A DNA stretch of 64,000 nucleotides from positions 124,001 through 188,000 of the forward strand of contig JAFDWH010000014.1 in NCBI GenBank assembly GCA_018268595.1, given 5' to 3'. This document shows, piece after piece, positions 1-7,974 of the stretch. Source of the stretch: Actinomycetota bacterium (GTDB lineage Bacteria > Actinomycetota > Thermoleophilia > Solirubrobacterales > Solirubrobacteraceae). Below the pieces are notes generated by a model that was not told the origin of the DNA, searched no databases, and saw only the letters and a list, made by a program, of their open reading frames with translations. The translations under genes and the position numbers were made by a program. The stretch's first letter is position 1, and the number at the start of each line of letters is the position of its first letter.

Positions 1-242
1 CACCACTCGCAGTTCGGGCACTGGATCGTGACCGCCCACTCGCCCGGGCCGGCGTGCTCCCACGCGACGGGCGCGACCAGCTCCGAGCGGCACGCGGGAC
101 AGACGTGCAGGCCCGCCTCGCGTCGGTCGGCCTCGTGCGGCGCGCCCCGCGTCCCGGCGCCCTCGACGAACAGCACGTCGACGAACTGCCCGGTCGGGAG
201 CGTCACGCGGCGGGTGGAGCGGTGGTCGGCGGGGTGCTTCAC
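1..242 (-). CDS. Zinc-ribbon protein, C-terminus beyond window edge
   Basis: The reverse strand reads from a GTG at 242 without a stop to the window edge, giving about 80 residues. It contains two CxxC-type knuckles: CPACRSEL near residue 48, and CPNCEW near residue 77 at the cut end. These four cysteines could bind one zinc ion. The first 45 residues resemble no family I know. The gene is divergent from tatA with about 125 bases between them. Function is unknown; nucleic-acid or protein binding by a zinc ribbon is a guess. Confidence 0.6.
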   Translation of the reverse strand, partial: MKHPADHRSTRRVTLPTGQFVDVLFVEGAGTRGAPHEADRREAGLHVCPACRSELVAPVAWEHAGPGEWAVTIQCPNCEW

Positions 243-366
243 AGCCTCAGGATCGGCCGCCCCGCGCCGGAACTTGAGCGGACCTCCACCTATCTGACAC
301 CGCGGAACGTCCGGATGCCGGCGGCGATCGGGCGCTACGCTGTGCGGACCCCATCGGAGGCTTTTC

Positions 367-618
367 GTGTTCTCTCAGATTGGTCCCCTCGAGATCGTCC
401 TGGTCATCGTCGTGCTGCTGGTGATCTTCGGCCCCAAGCGGCTCCCGTCGCTCGGCAAGTCGCTCGGCACCGGCATGCGCGAGTTCAAGGACTCGATCAC
501 CGGCGAGGACAAGCAGCGCGAGCAGGCTGACGCGCCCGACCGACCGGCGCTCACGCAGGCGCAGGCCGACGCCGCCGCCACGCCGGCGGCCGAGTCCGCG
601 CCCGAGCAGCGCGGCTGA
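367..618 (+). CDS. tatA: Sec-independent translocase subunit TatA
   Basis: TatA of 83 residues, which oligomerises in the membrane to form the pore of the twin-arginine export pathway. Residues 2-22 are one hydrophobic helix (PLEIVLVIVVLLVIFGPKR). The FGPKRLPSLGKSLG hinge and amphipathic helix are the family hallmark, followed by an acidic and Ala-rich tail. The start is GTG at 367, with GGAGG just upstream. A possible -10 TACGCT lies at 336-341, leaving a short leader. tatC follows after 18 bases, so the two are very likely cotranscribed. Confidence 0.95.
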   Translation: MFSQIGPLEIVLVIVVLLVIFGPKRLPSLGKSLGTGMREFKDSITGEDKQREQADAPDRPALTQAQADAAATPAAESAPEQRG

Positions 619-636
619 CGCGCACCCGCAGGATCG

Positions 637-1641
637 ATGGCGACCGCGCTCAAGCCGATCGGCCACGACGAGCGGCTGACGATCGTCGATCACCTCGACG
701 AGCTGCGCTCGCGGCTGATCGTGTGCGCGGTCACGCTCGGGATCGCGTTCGCCGTCTGCTTCTGGCAGAACGGCACGCTGCTCGACGTCCTCAACCAGCC
801 GTTGAAGGACAGCACGCCGACCGTCCAGCACAGCCAGGGCAACGGCCGCCTTGCACAGGTCGCTGCGGCCCAGGCGGAGGTCCAGAGAGGCTTCGCGGCG
901 ACCGCCAGAGCGTTCGCGGCGCTCGCGACCGCGCCGAACCTGACGGCGTCGCAGAGAGCCGCCGTCGCCGCGGCGGCTGCGCAGGCGGCGAGCGCGGCCA
1001 GAGCGCTGCCGAAGACGATCCCGCCGCGCGTACCGATCACGACCGGCGTCGGCGAGCCGTTCACGGTGACGCTCACGATCGCGGCGTACTTCGCGCTGCT
1101 GTTCTCGCTGCCGATCCTGCTCTACCAGGCGTACGCGTTCGTGCTGCCCGCGTTCAGCCCGCGCGAGCGGCGGCTCGCGCTGCCGATGATGCTGATGGTG
1201 CCGGTCCTGTTCCTCGTCGGCGTCGCGTTCGGCTACTTCCTCGTGCTGCCGCCCGCGATCTCGTTCCTGCAGAACTTCAACGACACGAACTTCGACGTGC
1301 TGATCCAGGCGAAGGACTACTACCGCTTCTCGGTCCTCGCGCTGCTGTCGACAGGGCTCGTGTTCCAGCTCCCGGTCGGGCTGCTCGCGCTCAACGCGGT
1401 CGGGATCGTGAGCGCTCACCAGCTGCGCGCGAGCTGGCGTTACGCGATCGTCGCGATCGCCGTGATCGCGGCGATCATGCCGGGCGTCGACCCGGTCACG
1501 ACGGTGATCCTGATGGTACCGCTGCTCGGCCTCTACCTGCTGAGTATTCTGCTCTTGACGATCGCCGACCGGCGACGGGGGAGCCGCGGCGACACCGACG
1601 CCTTCGCGTTCCACAGCGACGACGACTTCGAGGAAAGCTGA
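637..1641 (+). CDS. tatC: Sec-independent translocase subunit TatC with enlarged first loop
   Basis: TatC receptor of the Tat pathway, 334 residues, longer than the usual 240-270. The conserved HLDELRSRL entry lies near residues 19-27. The first membrane helix spans about 27-43 and the GEPFTVTL motif is near 139. Five further hydrophobic helices and a charged C-terminal tail follow. The extra length sits between helices 1 and 2: residues about 58-130 form an Ala/Gln-rich stretch predicted to be helical and extracytoplasmic. Four of its five arginines are AGA (886, 907, 955, 1000), while arginines elsewhere in the gene are CGN. It sits between tatA and a TPR gene in one operon. Confidence 0.95.
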   Translation: MATALKPIGHDERLTIVDHLDELRSRLIVCAVTLGIAFAVCFWQNGTLLDVLNQPLKDSTPTVQHSQGNGRLAQVAAAQAEVQRGFAATARAFAALATAPNLTASQRAAVAAAAAQAASAARALPKTIPPRVPITTGVGEPFTVTLTIAAYFALLFSLPILLYQAYAFVLPAFSPRERRLALPMMLMVPVLFLVGVAFGYFLVLPPAISFLQNFNDTNFDVLIQAKDYYRFSVLALLSTGLVFQLPVGLLALNAVGIVSAHQLRASWRYAIVAIAVIAAIMPGVDPVTTVILMVPLLGLYLLSILLLTIADRRRGSRGDTDAFAFHSDDDFEES

Positions 1642-1645
1642 GCCG

Positions 1646-2392
1646 ATGCTGTTCGACCTGCAGAGCCGCGGCCGCAGAAACTTCGTCCGCGTGATCTACC
1701 TGGGCCTCGCCATACTCATGGGCGGCGGCCTGCTGCTGTTCGGGATCGGCACGGGGTCGGGCGGCGGCGGCTTCCTCGACATCTTCGGCAAGGGCGGCTC
1801 CAGCACGAGCGCGCAGGTCAGCACGCTCGAGAAGCGGGCGGACAGAGAGGTCCGGCTGCACCCGCAGAGCGCGCAGGCGTGGGCCGACCTGACCCGTGCG
1901 CGCTACCAGACGGCCGGGCAGGGGAGCAACTACGACGCTGCCGCGAACCAGAGGCAGGGCCAGTTCACGAAGACCGGCCTCGCGAAGCTCGGGCAGGCGT
2001 CGACCGCCTGGCAGAGATACCTCAAGCTCCAGTCGCGCCACCCGGACGCGACGCTCGCGCGCCTGATGGCGACGGCCTACTCGGAAGCCGGCCTCAACCA
2101 GCCGGCGGACGCGGCGGAAGCGATGGAGATCGTGACGGAGCAGCAGCCGTCGGCGGCGGCCTACTCGACGCTCGCGCAGTACGCATACCTCGCCCAGCAG
2201 TACCGCAAGGGTGACCTCGCCTCCGCGAGGGCGGTGCAGCTCGCGCCGTCGGCGCAGCAGAGACTCGTGAGAGCGCAGCTCGCCAACTTCAGGAGACAAG
2301 TGGTCGCGCAGGCGGGCGAAAGAGCGATCCAGTCCGGCAGAGCCGGGGCCGGCAAGGCGGCGCCGCGAGGCAGAACGCAGGGCGTCGGCTGA
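1646..2392 (+). CDS. Membrane-anchored TPR-like protein
   Basis: A 248-residue protein starting 4 bases after tatC, so probably in the tat operon. Residues 12-34 are a single membrane segment (YLGLAILMGGGLLLFGIG), followed by a Gly/Ser linker. Residues 55-200 resemble tetratricopeptide helical pairs, with motifs such as AQAWADLTRARY and YSTLAQYAYLAQQY. This fits an anchored scaffold facing outward or inward. Arginine is coded mostly by AGA or AGG, unusual for this GC content. The partner is unknown; a role in secretion quality control is only suggested by position. Confidence 0.8.
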   Translation: MLFDLQSRGRRNFVRVIYLGLAILMGGGLLLFGIGTGSGGGGFLDIFGKGGSSTSAQVSTLEKRADREVRLHPQSAQAWADLTRARYQTAGQGSNYDAAANQRQGQFTKTGLAKLGQASTAWQRYLKLQSRHPDATLARLMATAYSEAGLNQPADAAEAMEIVTEQQPSAAAYSTLAQYAYLAQQYRKGDLASARAVQLAPSAQQRLVRAQLANFRRQVVAQAGERAIQSGRAGAGKAAPRGRTQGVG

Positions 2393-2492
2393 CGCCTGTC
2401 GCGGCGCGGCCTTCGCCGTGCCGTCGCGCAGCAGATCCGACGGTCACCGGCTACCATGCCTGGTCGGCTCATCACGGTGAGCCGGCATCCCC

Positions 2493-2565
<73 letters not shown>

Positions 2566-2665
2566 TAGGTCAGACCTGCGACAGTCGCTCGCGGGCACCG
2601 GATCGTGCGGGCCGCCGCCGCGAGTGCTTCCAGGGGCGCGGGTGCTGTTGCGCTCGCGCGGTCGC

Positions 2666-2998
2666 TCATCGCGCCCGTTCGCTGAACCGGAGCGCCTCGA
2701 CTTCGCGGAGCTGAGCCGCCGCGGATTTCGCTGCCGCGGCGCGCTGGGGACACATGGCGACGAGTGCGCGGTGCGAATGGCGCTCGACGCGCTGGCAGCT
2801 CCGGCGCAGGGCGATGAGCGCGCTCGGCGGTATCGCGGCAGCGTCGCGACTTCCCGGCTCGGGTTGGGCGTGGAGCCGCACGGCCAGCGTCTCTAGGTAC
2901 GCCATCGCGGCTGCGATCTCGCCGAGCACGTCGGCGACCTGAGCCGCCGAGCCGTCTAGCGGCCTGCGCGAAGCGTGGCGATCCTGCGGCGGCGGCAT
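2666..2998 (-). CDS. Hypothetical protein, 110 residues
   Basis: I do not recognise this protein. The ATG at 2998 was chosen because GGAGA precedes it at a good distance and the predicted protein becomes amphipathic from there. Residues 15-45 (AAQVADVLGEIAAAMAYLETL) and 60-100 look like helices rich in Ala, Arg and Glu. There are two Cys and two adjacent His. It faces away from the padR cassette, sharing a roughly 350-base spacer. Coding status is moderately likely. Confidence 0.45.
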   Translation of the reverse strand: MPPPQDRHASRRPLDGSAAQVADVLGEIAAAMAYLETLAVRLHAQPEPGSRDAAAIPPSALIALRRSCQRVERHSHRALVAMCPQRAAAAKSAAAQLREVEALRFSERAR

Positions 2999-3212
2999 GA
3001 CTGTTCTCCGCGGCGTTCCGGCTGAAGGGTGCGCAAGACCCCGACGACGTGTACCGGGGGGTACGCCGCCGGGGCCCCGCACCCTCTCGCGCGTCCCGAC
3101 GCGCCCCGCTCCGTGGGGGAGGGAGCGAAGCGCGGCGCCCGCGATGCGTGCGGGCCGGTGGGGACGGGGAGGCTCACGGGGCCATCCTCGCTTCACCACC
3201 GCCTATAGGTCT
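2999..3212. other. Non-coding spacer upstream of the padR cassette
   Basis: Together with the leader to 3351 this is the longest gene-free stretch of the window, about 350 bases. I see no convincing gene in it. It holds a small hairpin candidate, GTACC-GGGG-GGTAC (3051-3064), and the ribosome-binding region of the leftward gene at its left end. The right end leads into the operator and promoter of padR. Confidence 0.4.
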
Positions 3213-3267
3213 AGTAACCGGGTTACTGCTTAGCAGCTTGAATAGTGGAACTGCCGAGCGTTAGGCT
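3213..3267 (+). promoter_or_regulatory. Putative padR promoter with overlapping palindromic operators
   Basis: Two perfect inverted repeats overlap: AGTAACC-G-GGTTACT (3213-3227) and CTGCT-T-AGCAG (3226-3236). They adjoin a promoter candidate, TTGAAT (3238-3243), an 18-base spacer, then TAGGCT (3262-3267). The arrangement fits autorepression by the PadR protein encoded next. Confidence 0.5.
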
Positions 3268-3351
3268 TGCCCCGGAAACGTCGGCGTTCTTCTGCGACGC
3301 TCGGGCGTGGATGGGAAGGCTTCCGGGCCGGCGGGAGGAGCGAGCATCGTC

Positions 3352-3933
3352 ATGGTGGGAAATGCGGAGCTGAAGCCGAGCGCTCGGCTGGCAGTCCTGG
3401 GGTTGCTGCTGGAGCGCCCCGGTTGGGGCTACGAGCTGGTGACGCGCTTCGACCGCACCTTCGGGGAGCCGTACGACTGGCGGATCACGTCTGCGGCGAT
3501 CTACCAGGCGTTGAGATACCTCGAACGCACCGGTCTGATCGTGCCGCATGTGGACGAAGGCGAGGGCGCGCCGGAGGAGCCCGGTCAGCGGGGCATGCGC
3601 CAGCCGTATCGCGTGTCCGGGCTGGGGGCTCGGATGATGCGGGAGTGGCTGGCGGCGCCGATGTCGAGCAGCCCGTCGCAGGAGGAGGTGCTGATCCGCT
3701 TGCAGTTCCGCGGTGCCGACGACGAGACGCTGCGAGCGATGCTCAAGCGCCACGCAGAAGCCTGTCTCGCCGAGCTGGAGCGCATCGCAGGCGTCCCCGC
3801 TCGCACGCGCATGGAACGGCTGGTGAAGGAGGAGCGGCGGCTGGTCGTGCAGGCGCGCTTGTCGTGGGTCGACTTCGCTCGTGCCGAGCTGCGCGGACCC
3901 GATGACGCCCGCATACGACCGATCGAGCGATGA
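3352..3933 (+). CDS. PadR family transcriptional regulator
   Basis: A 193-residue PadR-type repressor. The N-terminal winged helix covers residues about 5-90: LGLLLERPGWGYELVTRFD, then AIYQALRYLERTGLI and a wing with RQPYRVSGLG. The C-terminal half is helical (MLKRHAEACLAELERI), typical of PadR dimerisation. The ATG at 3352 was preferred because GGGAGGAG precedes it; a GTG at 3307 has no such site. The gene overlaps the next ABC ATPase by 4 bases, so it heads the operon. PadR proteins often respond to small hydrophobic or cationic ligands and control exporters, which fits here. Confidence 0.9.
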   Translation: MVGNAELKPSARLAVLGLLLERPGWGYELVTRFDRTFGEPYDWRITSAAIYQALRYLERTGLIVPHVDEGEGAPEEPGQRGMRQPYRVSGLGARMMREWLAAPMSSSPSQEEVLIRLQFRGADDETLRAMLKRHAEACLAELERIAGVPARTRMERLVKEERRLVVQARLSWVDFARAELRGPDDARIRPIER

Positions 3934-4652
3934 GCGTCCTCTCGCTGGAGAACGTCAGCAAGCGCTACCGGCGAGGGCACCGCGAGCTCGTCGCGCTGCG
4001 CAGCGTCTCGCTGGAGGTCGAGAACGGCGAGGTCGTGTGCGTCTCCGGTGGTCGCGCTTCCGGCCGTACGACGCTGCTGCGCATCGTCGCAGGGAGCGAG
4101 CGGCCCGACGAGGGGCACGTTCGCTTCGCGGGAACGGACCTCGCGCGAGCAAGCGGCGAGCTGAGGCGGCAGATCGCCGTCTGCAATCTGCGCTTCCTGC
4201 CGGCGCACGGCCGCGACGCGTGCGACCACGTGGCGATGCCGCTGCGGGCGACCCGCGTCTCAGACGACGAGGCAGGATTGCTTGCGCACCGCGCGTTGGA
4301 GCGCGTGGGCGCCGGCGACGTCGCGCTGACGCCACCGCACGAGTGGATTCCGTCTGAGGCGGTTCGTGTGTCGCTTGCGCGAGCGATCGTGCGCGAGCCG
4401 CGGCTCCTGATCTTCGACGAGCCGACAAACGGCGTCGATCCGACCGAGCGCGACGACCTGCTGTTGTTGATCCAACGGCTCGCGCACGAGTCGGGGATCG
4501 CGACGCTGCTCACGGCGGGCGACACGGCGTCGGTCACGGGCGCCGACCGCGTGATGCGCCTGAGCGACGGCGAGCTGTTGGGTCGGCCCCCGCGCGCTGC
4601 GGCCGAGGTGGTCGAGTTGCGCCGGCCGTCCGCGTCGGAGTCCACGCCGTGA
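3930..4652 (+). CDS. ABC transporter ATPase with degenerate nucleotide-site motifs
   Basis: A 240-residue ABC ATPase of the LolD/MacB-like group by overall pattern. Walker B (LLIFDEPTNGVD) is intact. Two key motifs are not: the Walker A reads GRASGRTT, with Arg in place of the ATP-binding Lys, and the LSGGQ signature region reads WIPSEAVRVSLARAI. The protein should bind or hydrolyse ATP poorly on its own. It overlaps padR and the second, canonical ATPase by 4 bases each. I infer an asymmetric ATPase pair with one degenerate site, as in some exporters. Loss of function without partnership is the alternative. Confidence 0.88.
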   Translation: MSVLSLENVSKRYRRGHRELVALRSVSLEVENGEVVCVSGGRASGRTTLLRIVAGSERPDEGHVRFAGTDLARASGELRRQIAVCNLRFLPAHGRDACDHVAMPLRATRVSDDEAGLLAHRALERVGAGDVALTPPHEWIPSEAVRVSLARAIVREPRLLIFDEPTNGVDPTERDDLLLLIQRLAHESGIATLLTAGDTASVTGADRVMRLSDGELLGRPPRAAAEVVELRRPSASESTP

Positions 4653-5383
4653 GCGACGGCCTGGAGCTGCGCGAGATCGTCAAGCACTATCGCGGCGGCG
4701 AGGTCGTGCGCGCCGTGGATGGCGTATCCCTGGGCATCGAGCCGGGGGAGCTGGTCGCGCTGTACGGGCCGAGCGGCTCGGGCAAGACGACGTTGCTGTC
4801 GATCGCGGGCGCCTTCCTCGCGCCTGACGCCGGCACGGTGCGGTTCGCCGGCCGCGACGTGACGGCGTTCTCAGCGTCGGAGCGCGCGCTGTATCAGCGG
4901 CGAGACGTCGGTCTCGTCCAGCAGAGCTATCACCTGAGCGCAGGATCGACGGCGATCGACAACGTGGCCGTGAAGCTGCTGGCGGATCGCGTGCCGCTCG
5001 CGGAGGCGCGACACCGCGTGATCCCCTGGCTGGAGCGGGTCGGACTCGGCGAGCGGCTGAGGTATACGCCCGACCGGCTGTCCGGCGGCGAGGGGCAGCG
5101 CGTCGCGCTCGCGCGAGCCCTCGTGAACGAGCCGCGGCTCGTGCTGGCGGACGAGCCGACCGCGCACCTGGATCGGCGGCGCAGTCGCGACATGCTCGCG
5201 CTGCTCGCGAAGATCGCCCACGAACGATCGGTCGCGATCCTCGTCGTCACGCACGACCCGGAGGCGGCGGCCGTGGCGGACCGCACGCACACGCTCAGCG
5301 ACGGCCGGCTGACATCGGGCGTCCCCCGTGACCTGCTCGCCGTGCCCGAAGGTGCGGCGACGCTGGGTGGTGCGCAGCCGTGA
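4649..5383 (+). CDS. ABC transporter ATPase (LolD/MacB type)
   Basis: A canonical 244-residue ABC ATPase. Walker A is GPSGSGKTT near residue 40, the Q loop follows, the signature is LSGGEGQRVALARAL near 144, Walker B is LVLADEP, and an H-loop histidine sits in VVTHDPEA. The start is GTG at 4649, overlapping the previous gene by 4 bases. The end overlaps the permease start. With the degenerate ATPase it would power the permease encoded next. Confidence 0.93.
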   Translation: MSDGLELREIVKHYRGGEVVRAVDGVSLGIEPGELVALYGPSGSGKTTLLSIAGAFLAPDAGTVRFAGRDVTAFSASERALYQRRDVGLVQQSYHLSAGSTAIDNVAVKLLADRVPLAEARHRVIPWLERVGLGERLRYTPDRLSGGEGQRVALARALVNEPRLVLADEPTAHLDRRRSRDMLALLAKIAHERSVAILVVTHDPEAAAVADRTHTLSDGRLTSGVPRDLLAVPEGAATLGGAQP

Positions 5384-7932
5384 AGCTCCACGCGCTGCTG
5401 CACTTCTACCGCCAGCGGGTGAGAACGCATCCGGCGCAGGAGCTGTTGGCCGGCGCCGGCATCGCCATCGGCGTGGCGCTCGTGTTCGCCGTGGTCGTCG
5501 CGAACACCAGCATCACGACCTCCGCGAGCGAGATCGCGCACGGGATCGCCGGCAACGCCCGGCTCCAGCTCGACGCGCGCAGCGAGCATGGCTTCGACGC
5601 CGGCCTGCTGCGCGTCGTGCGATCTCTGCCGAGCGTTCGACAGGCAGCAGGGATCTTCGAGCAGCGCGCGATCCTCCAGGGCACCCGTCACACGACGAGC
5701 GTCGCGCTCATCGGCGTGGACGCTAGCATCGCGCTGCTGGGCGGTCCGCTGACGCAGGACTTCGGCTCGCAGCGCGAGGGCCTGATCTTCCGAGACGGAC
5801 TGCTCGTGCCCAGCGGCCTCGCGAGCGCAGTGGGCCTGACTGCCGGCGGGCCGGGCGAGCCGCGGACGACGGTCCTTCGCCTTCGCGGCAGAGCCGACCG
5901 CGTGCCCGTCGCGGCTGTGATCGGGTCGGACGTGATCGGCAAGCTGTCGGGCTCGCTCGTCGTCGTCGGCCGGCGCGACTACGTCAACAGGCTCGCCGCG
6001 CTGCCGGATCGACTCACGCGCATCTTCGTGGTGCCCCGCCCAGGGCAGGACGAGCAAGCTCGGCGGGAGCTTGAGGCGATGGCGAACGGCCGGCTCACGG
6101 TCGCGCCCGTCGGCCGCGAGAGCGCAATCCTCACGCTGGCGTCGGCGCCGAACGACCAATCGACCTCCCTGTTCGCTGCGATCAGCGCGCTCGTCGGCCT
6201 GCTGCTCGCGTTCAACGCGATGCTGCTCACCGTGCCGGAGCGCCGCCGCGCCGTCGCCGAGTTCCGCACCCACGGCTACACCCCGCGTCAGGTCGTCCTC
6301 ATGGCCGCCTTCGACGCGCTCCTGCTCGGCACGGTCGCATCGGCGGCCGGGCTCGGCGTCGGGTTCGTGCTGTCGCGCACGGCGTTCCACGGCCTGCCGA
6401 CGTACTTGGCGTTCGCCTTTCCGTTCGGCGTCGAGCAGACCGTTCCGGTCAGCACGATCGCGCTGTGCTTCGCGGGTGGCGTGGTCGCCACCTTCCTTGC
6501 CGGCGCCCAACCGCTGCTCGACCTGCGCCCCGATCGGGCGCCCGACGACGTGTACCGCGAGGAGGGTGAGCCCGGACAAGCGCTCAACGCGGCTCTACGT
6601 CGCCGTATGGGCCTCGCGTCGCTGGCGATGCTCGCACTCACGACCGTCGTCGTGTCGATCAAGCCGGCTGCGACGATCCTCGGCGTCGCGCTCCTGGCGA
6701 CGAGCATGCTGCTCGCACTCCCCGCGCTGCTCGATGTCGTGAAGCACGCTCTGGAGCGCGTCGCGCGGCGACGGGCACGACTGAACATGCTCATCGTCGC
6801 CGTGATGGCCGTGCGCGCCGCACGGGTCCGCGCCGTCGCGCTTGCCGCGACCGGTGCGGTCGCCGTGTTCGGCAGCATCTCGATCGAGGGCGCCAAGCGC
6901 GACCTCGTGAACGGCCTGCACCGCAGCTTCGTGGAGACCGTCGGCATCGCCGACCTGTGGGTGACGACCGGCGGCGACGACCTGACGACCGAGAACTTCA
7001 TCCCAGGCGACACGGAGGCGCGCATCCGTCGCGTACCCGGTGTTCAAGCGGTGCGCCCCTACTACGGCGGCCTGCTCGACATCGGCGATCGGCGTGTCTG
7101 GATCGTCGCCCGCGAGCGAAGCGACCGGCAGATGCTCCCGGCCGGTCAGCTTGACACGGGCAACGCGCGACAAGCCGCCACGGCGTTGCGACGCGGCGGC
7201 GCCGTCGCCCTCTCGGCGCAGCTCGCCGCGGCGACGCACGTGCGCGTCGGGGACATGCTCACGATCCCGACGCCCACCGGCGATCACCGCTATCGCGTCG
7301 TCGCGACGCTCACCAACCTCGGCTGGGGACCAGGCGCGCTGATCGTCAACGCCGCCGACTACCGCCGCGACTGGAACACGGACGATCCGACCGCGTTCGA
7401 GGTCGATGTCAGACCCGGCGTTTCACCGGCCGCCGCGAAGCCCGCGGTGCAGAGCGCGATCCCGCCGTCCGTCGCCCTCCAAGTGCAGACCGCGGCCGAG
7501 CGAGTGGCGCGCTACGACTTCCTGGCCGGCGAGGGCCTGCACCGCCTGACGCAAATCTCGCTGCTGCTGCTGATCTCGGCGGCGATCGCGCTCGCAGCCG
7601 CGACGATCGCCGCGATATGGCAACGGCGAGCGGCCTTCCTCGACTACCGATACCAGGGCTACGCGACGCGGCAATTGTGGAGCGCGCTCCTGATCGAGAG
7701 CAGCATCGTCCTCATCACGGGCTGCGCGCTCGGCGCCGCTGCGGGCCTCTACGGCCACCTGCTGCTGGGTCGCTGGCTGCGTCTCACCACCGGGTTCCCG
7801 GCACCGTTCGACCTGTCCCTCCTGGCCTCGATCGGGACGTTCGGCATCGTGGTCGCGGCCACCCTCCTCGCCATCGCGCCGTGGAGCTACCGAGCGGTGC
7901 GGACCCCACCGGGGCGCGCTGAGCTGAGCTGA
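5380..7932 (+). CDS. FtsX-like ABC transporter permease
   Basis: An 850-residue permease with duplicated FtsX/MacB architecture. A membrane helix lies near residues 20-40, followed by a large outer domain (about 45-255). A block of three or four helices (about 260-380) and a further pair (about 415-455) come next. A second anchor and outer domain (about 480-715) then precede a final three-helix block to 840. The C-terminal block carries the typical RRAAFLDYRYQGYATRQLW turn. Such proteins act by mechanotransmission, moving lipids, peptides or envelope components rather than forming a channel. It starts with GTG inside the stop of the ATPase gene. A terpene synthase follows after 42 bases. Confidence 0.92.
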   Translation: MKLHALLHFYRQRVRTHPAQELLAGAGIAIGVALVFAVVVANTSITTSASEIAHGIAGNARLQLDARSEHGFDAGLLRVVRSLPSVRQAAGIFEQRAILQGTRHTTSVALIGVDASIALLGGPLTQDFGSQREGLIFRDGLLVPSGLASAVGLTAGGPGEPRTTVLRLRGRADRVPVAAVIGSDVIGKLSGSLVVVGRRDYVNRLAALPDRLTRIFVVPRPGQDEQARRELEAMANGRLTVAPVGRESAILTLASAPNDQSTSLFAAISALVGLLLAFNAMLLTVPERRRAVAEFRTHGYTPRQVVLMAAFDALLLGTVASAAGLGVGFVLSRTAFHGLPTYLAFAFPFGVEQTVPVSTIALCFAGGVVATFLAGAQPLLDLRPDRAPDDVYREEGEPGQALNAALRRRMGLASLAMLALTTVVVSIKPAATILGVALLATSMLLALPALLDVVKHALERVARRRARLNMLIVAVMAVRAARVRAVALAATGAVAVFGSISIEGAKRDLVNGLHRSFVETVGIADLWVTTGGDDLTTENFIPGDTEARIRRVPGVQAVRPYYGGLLDIGDRRVWIVARERSDRQMLPAGQLDTGNARQAATALRRGGAVALSAQLAAATHVRVGDMLTIPTPTGDHRYRVVATLTNLGWGPGALIVNAADYRRDWNTDDPTAFEVDVRPGVSPAAAKPAVQSAIPPSVALQVQTAAERVARYDFLAGEGLHRLTQISLLLLISAAIALAAATIAAIWQRRAAFLDYRYQGYATRQLWSALLIESSIVLITGCALGAAAGLYGHLLLGRWLRLTTGFPAPFDLSLLASIGTFGIVVAATLLAIAPWSYRAVRTPPGRAELS

Positions 7933-7974
7933 CCGTCCACCCCGTGCCGGCGAGTACCGAGAGACTTGCCGGCA

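Noticed and set aside
2429-2457. A promoter for tRNA-Lys based on TACCAT
   Set aside because: The hexamer is 35 bases before the mature end and no -35 is recognisable, so I did not list it.
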